This document shows, in pieces, positions 1 through 5,140 of a stretch of 7,873 nucleotides of DNA. Position 1 is the first letter of the stretch, and each line of letters starts with the position of its first letter. Origin of the DNA: CAZRGV01 sp964599655 (GTDB taxonomy: Bacteria; Planctomycetota; Planctomycetia; Isosphaerales; Isosphaeraceae); assembly GCA_964599655.1 (NCBI GenBank), contig CAZRGV010000220.1, positions 1 through 7,873 on the forward strand, given 5' to 3'. The position numbers were made by a program, and so were the translations under genes. Below the pieces are notes generated by a model. It did no database searches, had not been told where the DNA came from, and saw only the letters and a program-made list of their open reading frames with translations.

Positions 1-44
1 TGGGCCCCGCCGCCGTCGCGAAGGGGCCGCTCGCGGAATCGTCC

Positions 45-70
45 GGGGCCGGCGCCGTCAGGCCGGCTCC
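45..70 (-). terminator. GC-rich hairpin downstream of the histidine kinase
   Basis: Arms 45-53 and 62-70 pair over 9 bp with one G-T wobble around an 8-nt spacer. The hairpin lies 16 nt beyond the kinase stop codon. There is no T tract, so it is only a candidate terminator. I see no gene in the remaining sequence of positions 1-85. Confidence 0.3.
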
Positions 71-85
71 GCGCGACCCAGCCGG

Positions 86-781
86 TCAGATCAGGCGGAC
101 GGGCCAGTCGAGCACCACGGCCGAGGATTTCCCCTTTTCCACGTCGAGCCGGGCCGAACCGCCGAAGAGCTCCGACACCTTGGCGACCGTCGCGAGGTCA
201 AGCCCTCGACGCTCCGAAGATGTGCCGAGCAAGCGGTGGAAGCACTCAGACCGCAGCACCGCCGGCTCGATCCAGTCCCGGGGCGGATCCTCGACCACCA
301 CCTCGATCAGGCAATGCTCCGGCGCGCCGCTCAACACCACCCGGATCGGGTGCCCGTCGGCCGCGCTCAGGGCATTCCCGATCGCCTGGCGCGCCGCCAG
401 GCGGGCCAGCGCAGGGTCGAGCTGCACTTCCGAGGGCCCCCCTTGATTCTCCAGAACGATCGACGCCTCGGGTGTGAGTTCCAACTGCTCATCGATCACG
501 TCGCGAAGCAGCCGCTCGGGCTGAAACGGACTGACCCGCAGCTCGGACGGGTCGCCCGGCAGGTGGGCGTACTCCACCATCGACGCGAGCATCCGCTCGA
601 CCTCTTGAAGGTTCTGCCCCATCAAGGAGAGGTCTTCGGAGAGGTCCAGCCCACCCCGCGTCGAGAGTTGCTTCAGCACATGGATCGTCATGCTGATGAC
701 GTTCAGCGGAGTTCGCAGGTCGTGCACCAGGATCTCGAGAAATCGCGTGTTGAGCGGAACCGTCGAGAGATCCGTTGTCAT
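86..781 (-). CDS. Short sensorless histidine kinase with degenerate ATP-binding domain
   Basis: A 231-residue cytoplasmic protein with no membrane segment and no PAS, GAF or HAMP input domain. The HisKA dimerisation/phosphoacceptor helix starts almost at the N-terminus, with the H-box His20 in HDLRTPL (20-26). The following region resembles a HATPase_c domain. N136 sits where the N-box Asn is expected, D165 could be the G1 Asp but is followed by PPR instead of GxG, and GLDLA (193-197) resembles the G2 box GLGLA. ATP binding may therefore be weak or lost. The ATG at 781 is preceded in frame by a stop codon 9 nt upstream, so the short N-terminus is real and not a miscalled start. An AAGGG lies about 10 nt before the ATG. 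It is divergent from the sigma-54 response regulator at 1591, its likely partner, and may be co-transcribed with the small ORF at 788-1087. Family assignment is firm; catalytic competence and partnership are inferred. Confidence 0.85.
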   Translation of the reverse strand: MTTDLSTVPLNTRFLEILVHDLRTPLNVISMTIHVLKQLSTRGGLDLSEDLSLMGQNLQEVERMLASMVEYAHLPGDPSELRVSPFQPERLLRDVIDEQLELTPEASIVLENQGGPSEVQLDPALARLAARQAIGNALSAADGHPIRVVLSGAPEHCLIEVVVEDPPRDWIEPAVLRSECFHRLLGTSSERRGLDLATVAKVSELFGGSARLDVEKGKSSAVVLDWPVRLI

Positions 782-787
782 ACTCGT

Positions 788-1087
788 TTAGCCCTTACCT
801 GTTGGAATCCGCCGGAGACCACGCTCGTTTCCCAGTCGACGCCGCCGCAACGAGTCGTCCGCCATCAACACAAGACACGGCGCCCACGCTCGCGCCGACC
901 CAAACCCCCATCGCCCGCGTCCTGGTTCTCCCACCGCCCAGCACCAGGGCCATTCCCAGGGTATACTACACGTGGTTCCCCGAAACGCGTGAAGCCGCCG
1001 ACGCAACCCGTCGAGCCACTCGACCGCTCGGGACCCGAGGACCGACAACATCGCGACAGACCCTTGGTGATGTGCCGAGTCCGTCAT
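788..1087 (-). CDS. Possible small protein upstream of the kinase, unrecognised
   Basis: A 99-residue reading frame that I do not recognise. Its ATG (1085-1087) has a strong ribosome site, GGAGG at 1093-1097 with a 5-nt spacer. A sigma-54 promoter candidate (1177-1192) would start transcription near 1166, giving a leader of about 79 nt. Its TAA stop (788-790) lies 6 nt before the kinase ATG in the same frame, as in an operon. The N-terminal third (to about residue 36) looks gene-like. The C-terminal part is rich in Trp and Arg, has weaker codon bias than the neighbouring genes and shows no clear domain or membrane helix. It could instead be an untranslated leader with a chance ORF. The call rests on signals around it, not on homology. 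Confidence 0.4.
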   Translation of the reverse strand: MTDSAHHQGSVAMLSVLGSRAVEWLDGLRRRLHAFRGTTCSIPWEWPWCWAVGEPGRGRWGFGSARAWAPCLVLMADDSLRRRRLGNERGLRRIPTGKG

Positions 1088-1176
1088 AAGCACCTCCGTT
1101 TCCGGCCACGGAACCAAATCCCATCGGGTCGTTCTGCCAGGTTGATCCCGGGCGCACGAAGCAGGGCATAACACTC

Positions 1177-1192
1177 TGCAACTCTGATGCCG
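1177..1192 (-). promoter_or_regulatory. Sigma-54 promoter candidate for small ORF and kinase
   Basis: On the minus strand the sequence is CGGCATCAGAGTTGCA. Against TGGCAYR-N4-TTGCW it has GGCAT, then TTGCA, with the GG and GC separated by the required 10 bp. The first base is C and not T, and position 7 is C. The predicted start of transcription is near 1166, about 79 nt before the ATG at 1087. Confidence 0.55.
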
Positions 1193-1238
1193 ATTCGTGG
1201 CCGACCGTGACCGCTCCCATCGGACGCTGCCTCGACAC

Positions 1239-1249
1239 CGTGAGAATCC
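1239..1249 (+). repeat. 11-bp motif CGTGAGAATCC shared with the 7465-7475 region
   Basis: CGTGAGAATCC here recurs exactly, inverted, at 7465-7475. A shorter version (CGAGAATC) occurs at 5007-5014. All three lie 75-125 bp upstream of a sigma-54 promoter candidate, the usual distance for activator sites. This is a candidate regulatory element; its function is inferred. Confidence 0.3.
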
Positions 1250-1269
1250 TTGCCCCGTCTCGGGCGGGT

Positions 1270-1289
1270 TCCTTCCCGGTCCGGAAGGA
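1270..1289. promoter_or_regulatory. 7-6-7 palindrome between divergent promoters, possible activator site
   Basis: TCCTTCC (1270-1276) and GGAAGGA (1283-1289) are perfect inverted arms around a 6-bp spacer. The centre lies about 113 bp upstream of the predicted minus-strand start (1166) and about 88 bp upstream of the predicted plus-strand start (1368). That placement would let one site serve both divergent sigma-54 promoters. Confidence 0.4.
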
Positions 1290-1341
1290 TCCCTTGCGAG
1301 GATCGGCCGATTATGGACAATTTGCGAAATGGGGTTCGCGA

Positions 1342-1357
1342 TGGAACCGGATTTGCT
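1342..1357 (+). promoter_or_regulatory. Sigma-54 promoter candidate for the response regulator
   Basis: TGGAACCGGATTTGCT matches TGG-A-C and TTGCT with exact 10-bp GG-GC spacing; the base after GG is A and not C, and the G of TGGCACG is C. The predicted start is near 1368, leaving a leader of about 220 nt that contains several repeats. It is weaker than the minus-strand candidates. Confidence 0.4.
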
Positions 1358-1390
1358 CGCGATCGGGCATCGATCCGCGCGGGATTTGCG

Positions 1391-1413
1391 GGTTGACTGC
1401 GCAGGTTGACTGC
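1391..1413 (+). repeat. Direct repeat GGTTGACTGC, 13-bp period
   Basis: GGTTGACTGC occurs exactly at 1391-1400 and again at 1404-1413, separated by GCA. Each copy contains TTGACT, which resembles a -35 hexamer, but no matching -10 follows at 16-18 bp. It lies downstream of the predicted sigma-54 start for the regulator and could be a protein-binding site. Confidence 0.5.
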
Positions 1414-1471
1414 CGGTTCGCGCAGCCAGTGGAATTTGAGACCGAATCGCCTGGAAGAGTCGACGCTCGAC

Positions 1472-1533
1472 GGGTGGGCACCGCCCTCCGATCTTCCGAG
1501 ACCGCAGCAGGTTTCGGTGGGCAAAGCCCACCC
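1472..1533. repeat. Nested GGTGGGC/GCCCACC hairpin element
   Basis: Outer arms GGGTGGGC (1472-1479) and GCCCACCC (1526-1533) are perfect inverted repeats. Inside, CCGAGACC (1496-1503) pairs with GGTTTCGG (1510-1517) with one wobble. The 3' outer arm can instead pair with GGTGGGC (1516-1522) in a 7-bp stem with an AAA loop. The outer stem and the small 3' hairpin cannot form together. Short intergenic GGTGGGC-GCCCACC repeats are familiar in large GC-rich genomes, so this may be a dispersed element and not a gene-specific switch. It would lie in the leader of the regulator mRNA. Confidence 0.55.
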
Positions 1534-1566
1534 TTCGAACCGCCACCGATCCAGGCGCTTCCGTGT

Positions 1567-1586
1567 GAGACCTCGAGAGACCTCGG
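1567..1586 (+). repeat. Tandem 10-mer GAGACCTCG(A/G) before the regulator start
   Basis: GAGACCTCGA (1567-1576) is followed directly by GAGACCTCGG (1577-1586), 4 nt before the ATG at 1591. It occupies the place where a ribosome site would be expected, and no clear Shine-Dalgarno sequence is present there. Confidence 0.5.
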
Positions 1587-1590
1587 ACCT

Positions 1591-2985
1591 ATGAGACGGA
1601 AGCTTCTCATTGTCGACGACGATGCCTACAGCAGCGGCCAGCTTCGCAAGCTCCTCGAATCCGACGAGCTGGAGGTGGACGTCGTGGCCAGCGGGCAGGA
1701 GGCCCTCCAGTCGCTGAGCCAAAAGGATTACAGCATCCTGATGACCGACCTGCGGATGCCCGGCATGGGGGGCATGGATCTGATTCGGGAGGTCTATCAG
1801 CGGCGCCTGACGGTGACGATCATCGTGACGACCGCCTTCGGATCGATCGATCGCGTGGTGGAGGCGATGCGGCTCGGAGCCTACGACTTCCTGACCAAGC
1901 CCTTCAACGACCCGAATTACCTGCGCCTGGTGATCGACCGCGCCTTGAAGAAACGAGCGTTACAGGATGAGGTTCTCACCCTCCGCCAGCAGTTGAAGGA
2001 AAACTACAGCTTTCACAACATCATCAGCAAAAACCCGCGGATGCACAAGATTTTCGAGCTGATCCGGCACATCGCGGGGACCAAGAGCACGGTCCTGATC
2101 GAGGGGGAGACCGGCACCGGCAAGGAGCTCATCGCGAAGGCCGTTCACTACTCCAGCGACTTTTCCGGAAACCTCGTCGCGGTCAACTGCGCGGCCTTGC
2201 CCGAGACCTTGCTCGAAAGTGAGCTGTTCGGCCACGAAAAGGGGGCGTTCACCTCGGCCGAGACCCGGCGCAAGGGGCGGTTCGAGCTGGCCGACAAGGG
2301 CACGATCTTCCTCGACGAAATCGGCGACATCTCGCCCGCGATGCAGGCGAAGCTTCTGCGAGTGCTGCAAGAAAAGCGGTTCGAGCGCGTCGGCGGTCAC
2401 GAGTCGATTGATGTCGATATTCGCGTGGTCACGGCCACGAACAAGAGTCTGGAGCAGGAAGTCAAGCAGTCAAAGTTTCGTGAAGATTTGTTCTATCGCC
2501 TCAACGTGATCAAGATCGACCTGCCCCCCTTGCGGGAGCGGGCCGAGGATATCCCGCTGTTGATCTCTCACTTCCTGACCAAGTACGCGAGGCCCGGTGA
2601 GCCGCCCAAGAAGGTCGCGCCCGAGGCCATGGAGAAGATGCTCGCCTACCGCTGGCCGGGCAACATCCGGGAGCTCGAGAACGCCATCGAGCGCGCCGCC
2701 GTGACCACCGTCGGCGACACCATCGGCATGGAGAACCTGCCGCCCACCATCGGCGGTTTCCGGCCCGAAACCAAGCCCCGCTTCGAGATCGACCTGGCGC
2801 GGCCTCTGCCTTACTACCTGAAGAAAGCCACCGAGGATATCGAGCGGGACTACATCCTCAAGGCCCTGGAAAAGGCGAGGGGGAACGTCGGCCGGTGCGC
2901 GGAGCTTTGCGGGCTGTCTCGTCGCAGCATCTCGAGCAAGATCAGTCAGTATGAGATCGATAAGTTTCCATTCAAAGATTCATGA
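1591..2985 (+). CDS. NtrC-family sigma-54-dependent response regulator
   Basis: A 464-residue transcription activator with the classic three-domain layout. The receiver domain (about 4-117) has the acidic pair D10/D11, phosphoacceptor D53 in MTDLRMPG, T81 and K103. The AAA+ sigma-54 interaction domain (about 142-372) has Walker A GETGTGKE (172-179), Walker B TIFLDEIGD (238-246), an arginine-finger region FREDLFYRLN (296-305) and sensor II WPGNIRELEN (355-364). The sigma-54 contact loop reads GAFTSA (218-223) and not the usual GAFTGA. A Fis-type helix-turn-helix (about 421-453, GNVGRCAELCGLSRRSI) ends the protein. The ATG at 1591 is chosen because the receiver fold begins immediately (KLLIVDDD); the open frame upstream is leader. 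Length and order are standard for the family. It is divergent from the kinase at 86-781, the likely phosphodonor. Five sigma-54-like promoters in the window make its neighbours and itself the likely targets; that link is inferred. Confidence 0.95.
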   Translation: MRRKLLIVDDDAYSSGQLRKLLESDELEVDVVASGQEALQSLSQKDYSILMTDLRMPGMGGMDLIREVYQRRLTVTIIVTTAFGSIDRVVEAMRLGAYDFLTKPFNDPNYLRLVIDRALKKRALQDEVLTLRQQLKENYSFHNIISKNPRMHKIFELIRHIAGTKSTVLIEGETGTGKELIAKAVHYSSDFSGNLVAVNCAALPETLLESELFGHEKGAFTSAETRRKGRFELADKGTIFLDEIGDISPAMQAKLLRVLQEKRFERVGGHESIDVDIRVVTATNKSLEQEVKQSKFREDLFYRLNVIKIDLPPLRERAEDIPLLISHFLTKYARPGEPPKKVAPEAMEKMLAYRWPGNIRELENAIERAAVTTVGDTIGMENLPPTIGGFRPETKPRFEIDLARPLPYYLKKATEDIERDYILKALEKARGNVGRCAELCGLSRRSISSKISQYEIDKFPFKDS

Positions 2986-3003
2986 ACACCTGACGACGGA
3001 AAG

Positions 3004-3019
3004 CGGCCCGAAAGTTGCT
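3004..3019 (+). promoter_or_regulatory. Weak sigma-54 promoter candidate for the CBS gene
   Basis: CGGCCCGAAAGTTGCT has GGC-CG, then TTGCT, with exact 10-bp GG-GC spacing; the first T and the A of TGGCACG are both C. The predicted start is near 3030, giving a 62-nt leader to the ATG at 3092. Read-through from the regulator gene 106 bp upstream is an alternative. Confidence 0.4.
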
Positions 3020-3034
3020 CCGTGAAACGTCGAA

Positions 3035-3061
3035 GGGCCGGTCGAGCGTTGCGGCCGGCCC
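3035..3061 (+). terminator. GC hairpin between regulator and CBS gene
   Basis: GGGCCGG (3035-3041) and CCGGCCC (3055-3061) form a perfect 7-bp stem around 13 nt. There is no T run. It could weakly terminate the regulator transcript, or it could be a leader hairpin if transcription starts near 3030. Confidence 0.3.
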
Positions 3062-3091
3062 CCGACTCATCCAAACATTCGGAGCTGATCC

Positions 3092-3556
3092 ATGACGGAA
3101 CCCCACCCCCGAGCGATCGGGCCGACGCCTTGCAAGAGCACCGTGAAGGCGAGCGACGTCATGACGCCCAACCCCCGCACCTGCTCGCCGTTCAGCACGG
3201 TGGTTGAGGCGGTCATGATCTTTCGCGACGAGGACTGCGGCGCCGTTCCGGTGGTCGATACCGGCAAGCCGGTCGGTATCCTGACCGACCGCGACGTGGC
3301 CCTTTCCCTGGCCGTTTATCCCGACCTCGCGTCTCGAACGGTGGCCGATGTGATGACGCGGGACGTGATCTCGGTGACCCCCGAGACCACGCTCGACCGC
3401 GTGGAAGCCCTGTTCGGCGAGCACGGAATCCGGCGGATCGTGGTCGTCGACAAGGACGAGCGCGTCTTGGGCATTGTGGCCTGGGCCGACATCGCCCCGT
3501 TCGTCTCGGACCGCGAGATTGGCGAGGTCGTGACCGACGTTGTCGAGCAGCCTTGA
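3092..3556 (+). CDS. Two-CBS-domain protein
   Basis: A 154-residue soluble protein made of a CBS pair (Bateman module) and little else. CBS 1 is at about 22-73 (VMTPNPRTCSP through VGILTDRD) and CBS 2 at about 86-137 (VMTRDVISVTPETT through VLGIVAWADI). Bateman modules in other proteins bind adenine nucleotides (AMP, ATP, SAM or c-di-AMP) and act as energy or ligand sensors; the ligand here cannot be read from sequence. The start is supported by GGAG at 3081-3084, 7 nt before the ATG. It follows the sigma-54 response regulator on the same strand, behind a weak sigma-54 promoter candidate, so it may be a target of that regulator or a co-transcribed partner. Stand-alone CBS pairs of this size are common and usually called hypothetical. 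Confidence 0.93.
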   Translation: MTEPHPRAIGPTPCKSTVKASDVMTPNPRTCSPFSTVVEAVMIFRDEDCGAVPVVDTGKPVGILTDRDVALSLAVYPDLASRTVADVMTRDVISVTPETTLDRVEALFGEHGIRRIVVVDKDERVLGIVAWADIAPFVSDREIGEVVTDVVEQP

Positions 3557-3565
3557 CGGCGAAGG

Positions 3566-3604
3566 CACGCGTTCCCATCTCCGATCGCCAGATGGGAACG
3601 CGTG
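3566..3604. terminator. Strong hairpin terminator between convergent genes
   Basis: Arms 3566-3580 and 3590-3604 are perfect inverted repeats of 15 bp around a 9-nt loop (CCGATCGCC), extended by a G-T wobble. It starts 10 nt after the CBS stop and lies 38 nt from the stop of the convergent gene at 3643, so it could serve both. The plus-strand downstream tract is only moderately T-rich. Confidence 0.7.
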
Positions 3605-3642
3605 TTCGTTCCTTCAAGCAACTCGATGAAATCAGGGATGAC

Positions 3643-4116
3643 TCAGCGTCTTCGGTGGTGGACGGGCGGGCGCCCGCTGTGGGCGAGCACGGTCTTGAGC
3701 CAGGCCAGGTTGCGCTCCAGTTCTTCCCTGGAGCGAGCGAAGCTCTGGAACGACGCGCCGAATCTTGAGGCGCAGGACCAGAACAACAGTCCCGCCACGA
3801 CGGCGGCGGTGCCTGCCACGACCAGGAGAGCCGCGCCTCGGGACAAGCCGGCCCCGCTTGCGAGGAGTTCTCCCAGGCCCAGCAGGGCGACCGGCAGGCA
3901 GGCCAGCAACAGGGCCGCGCCGGTCACGAGGCCGGCCAGCGGCCGGGCGGCCTGGCTCACGCTTTCCTTCAGGTCGTTGACGGCAAGCCGGACCTGAAGT
4001 TCGGCCAGGGTTGTGCAGTCGCTGGCGAACTCGGCCAGGTTGCCGACGACCCCTTCGGCCAGCGGCGAGTGGATCTGGACCCGAGGGCCACCATTCAACG
4101 GCGCTTGATGATCCAT
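3643..4116 (-). CDS. YqjE/holin-X-like two-helix membrane protein
   Basis: A 157-residue integral membrane protein. An amphipathic N-terminal helix (about 24-56, NLAEFASDCTTLAELQ) leads to two adjacent hydrophobic helices (about 61-82 and 93-115). A charged C-terminal helix follows (EELERNLAWLKTVL) with a basic tail. This matches the Phage_holin_3_6/DUF1469 group (E. coli YqjE), which despite the name is not known to lyse cells. The ATG at 4116 is preceded by GGGAG about 10 nt upstream and overlaps the end of the 70-residue YqjD-like gene by 22 bp, pointing to translational coupling. YqjD-YqjE adjacency is also seen in E. coli. It is the last gene of a three-gene operon that would be read from the sigma-54 promoter at 4925-4940. 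Function is unknown; an envelope or stationary-phase role is inferred by analogy. Confidence 0.8.
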   Translation of the reverse strand: MDHQAPLNGGPRVQIHSPLAEGVVGNLAEFASDCTTLAELQVRLAVNDLKESVSQAARPLAGLVTGAALLLACLPVALLGLGELLASGAGLSRGAALLVVAGTAAVVAGLLFWSCASRFGASFQSFARSREELERNLAWLKTVLAHSGRPPVHHRRR

Positions 4117-4307
4117 CCCAGGAACACTCCCATGCCGAGCGCCAGGCCAAGGGCTTGCGCCGGTTGTCGAATCGTGAATTCCTTGATCGACTGGCCGGCC
4201 CGCGACACGGTTTCGCGGACAGTGGCTGCCACGTCGAGCGCCGATTCCTTGAGATCCTCGACCCGAGGGCCGTACGGCTCGCTCGGGCTGGTAATGCGAT
4301 TGATCAT
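4095..4307 (-). CDS. YqjD/DUF883-like tail-anchored small protein
   Basis: A 70-residue protein with a charged, mostly helical N-terminal part (about 15-46, VEDLKESALDVAATVRETV) and one C-terminal membrane helix (about 48-66, QPAQALGLALGMGVFLGW) ending in KRR. This is the plan of the DUF883/ElaB-YqjD-YgaM family. In E. coli, YqjD is an inner-membrane protein made in stationary phase that associates with ribosomes. This copy is shorter than the usual roughly 100 residues and lacks most of the family's N-terminal coiled coil. The ATG at 4307 has GGAG 9 nt upstream. It sits 44 nt after the DUF3618-like gene and overlaps the YqjE-like gene by 22 bp, so the three form an operon. Family assignment rests on architecture and on the neighbour. 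Confidence 0.8.
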   Translation of the reverse strand: MINRITSPSEPYGPRVEDLKESALDVAATVRETVSRAGQSIKEFTIRQPAQALGLALGMGVFLGWIIKRR

Positions 4308-4351
4308 AAGAACAGACTCCAGAGGAACCGTGAACCGAAGGGAATGGGCGA

Positions 4352-4861
4352 TCAGGTCTCGGGCGATCCGGGGCGTTGACCGGCTCGAGGCGCCCCGGTT
4401 GGCGGCAGGTCGGAGCCTCCACGCTGCGGAGGAGGACCGAACACGCCGGCCTGCTGCTGGGCGATCCAGTTCTCAATGTAATGCGATGCGTAGCTCTGGG
4501 CCGCGCGAACCGCCAGCGGGCCAACCAAGCCGAACAGGGTGCCTATCAGGCCGGCCCTGGCCGTCGATTCGGTCTTCGATGGCGGAACGGCCGTACCGTT
4601 CCGCGAGGGCTCGGCCTGCCTCGCCGCTTCGGGTACGTAGGCGATGACCTCGGTGGCGGGCCGCTTCCGCCGGGGGACCAGCAGGTAGCCGGCCGTGACG
4701 GCCGCGGCCAGGGCCGCCCAGGGGTAGCGGCGGACGTAGTTTCGCCAGTCGGTTGCCGCCTCGGCCCCCGCGACAACGCCTTGCAGGTCTTCGTGAAGTT
4801 CGCGACGAATCTGGGCCATCTGGCGCCGGATTTCGTCGACGTCTGTGGCTGAAGTCGCCAA
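4352..4861 (-). CDS. DUF3618/YqjD-like membrane protein (TTG start proposed)
   Basis: About 169 residues from the proposed TTG at 4861. An N-terminal amphipathic helix (about 8-31, DVDEIRRQMAQIRRELHEDL) resembles the DUF3618 and DUF883 heads. A membrane helix follows (about 46-62, YPWAALAAAVTAGYLLV) with a basic PRRKR stop. A linker leads to a second weakly hydrophobic glycine-containing helix (about 102-120), and a Pro/Gly-rich tail ends the protein. The open frame extends to a GTG at 4915. However, the sigma-54 promoter at 4925-4940 would start transcription near 4914, on top of that GTG. TTG 4861 has GAGGA (4869-4873) 7 nt upstream and leaves a leader of about 53 nt, so I prefer it. It is the first gene of the operon with the YqjD-like and YqjE-like genes. 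A structural or envelope-stress role is inferred. Confidence 0.75.
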   Translation of the reverse strand: MATSATDVDEIRRQMAQIRRELHEDLQGVVAGAEAATDWRNYVRRYPWAALAAAVTAGYLLVPRRKRPATEVIAYVPEAARQAEPSRNGTAVPPSKTESTARAGLIGTLFGLVGPLAVRAAQSYASHYIENWIAQQQAGVFGPPPQRGGSDLPPTGAPRAGQRPGSPET

Positions 4862-4924
4862 GGCCCCATCCTCAAGAGAGATCGTGACTGTACCACGCGC
4901 TGCTGTGCGTTTCACTCATGATCG

Positions 4925-4940
4925 AGCAAGCAACGTGCCA
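4925..4940 (-). promoter_or_regulatory. Strong sigma-54 promoter of the YqjD/YqjE-like operon
   Basis: On the minus strand the sequence is TGGCACGTTGCTTGCT, a complete match to TGGCACG-N4-TTGCW with the GG and GC 10 bp apart. The predicted start of transcription is near 4914. It is the best match in the window. Confidence 0.85.
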
Positions 4941-5014
4941 AGAGCTCTGAGGTCTTTTCACCGAGGACCGCACGGATCGTGGACCGGCCGGTTCGGTGTT
5001 TCGAGACGAGAATC

Positions 5015-5030
5015 GAGCACGGGGATGCTC
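5015..5030. promoter_or_regulatory. Palindrome GAGCA-N6-TGCTC upstream of the operon promoter
   Basis: GAGCA (5015-5019) and TGCTC (5026-5030) are perfect inverted arms with a 6-bp spacer. The centre is about 108 bp upstream of the predicted start at 4914, a typical place for a sigma-54 activator site. The same arms and spacing recur at 7418-7433. CGAGAATC overlaps its left edge (5007-5014). Confidence 0.4.
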
Positions 5031-5084
5031 AAGGTTGCGCATCGAAAACGTGACCACGTGATTCAAGAGGAATCGTGACGAGGG

Positions 5085-5110
5085 GCCGTCGACTGGGAAA
5101 CCCGCACGGC
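5085..5110 (-). terminator. Imperfect hairpin downstream of the GTPase-like gene
   Basis: GCCGT (5085-5089) pairs with ACGGC (5106-5110), and inside it GGG (5095-5097) pairs with CCC (5101-5103) around AAA, with an uneven internal loop. It lies 31 nt beyond the stop at 5141. There is no T tract, so it is only a candidate terminator. Confidence 0.3.
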
Positions 5111-5140
5111 GAGCGACGCGTGGGAAGGGTCGGATTGGCA

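Larger units (their letters stand above)
1088..1590. other. Divergent regulatory region between kinase and response regulator
   Basis: About 500 bp that I read as non-coding. The open frames crossing it on both strands have poor codon bias and no recognisable domain. In order it holds a small TTCCG/CGGAA hairpin (1100-1113), a minus-strand sigma-54 promoter candidate (1177-1192), an 11-bp motif shared with another promoter region (1239-1249), a 7-6-7 palindrome (1270-1289), a plus-strand sigma-54 promoter candidate (1342-1357), a 10-bp direct repeat (1391-1413), a nested hairpin element (1472-1533) and a tandem 10-mer just before the regulator start (1567-1586). No tRNA or other structured RNA gene was seen. 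Confidence 0.6.

Noticed and set aside
968..973. CACGTG with TATACT (963-968) as a kinase promoter
   Set aside because: No matching -35 hexamer in either direction. The sigma-54 candidate at 1177-1192 is better placed.
236..1171. Long plus-strand open frame over the kinase gene
   Set aside because: It is antisense to a gene with clear histidine-kinase motifs, and its translation is Arg/Pro-rich low-quality sequence typical of GC-rich shadow frames.
1207..1590. Upstream extension of the response-regulator frame (128 extra codons)
   Set aside because: The receiver domain begins exactly at the ATG at 1591. The upstream part has no domain, poor codon bias, and contains promoter and hairpin elements.
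1960..2400. Antisense open frame inside the regulator
   Set aside because: It lies fully opposite the conserved AAA+ domain and has no recognisable feature.
3643..4116. Phage holin or prophage remnant
   Set aside because: The holin-X/YqjE-type family is chromosomal. No other phage gene, integrase or attachment site is present.
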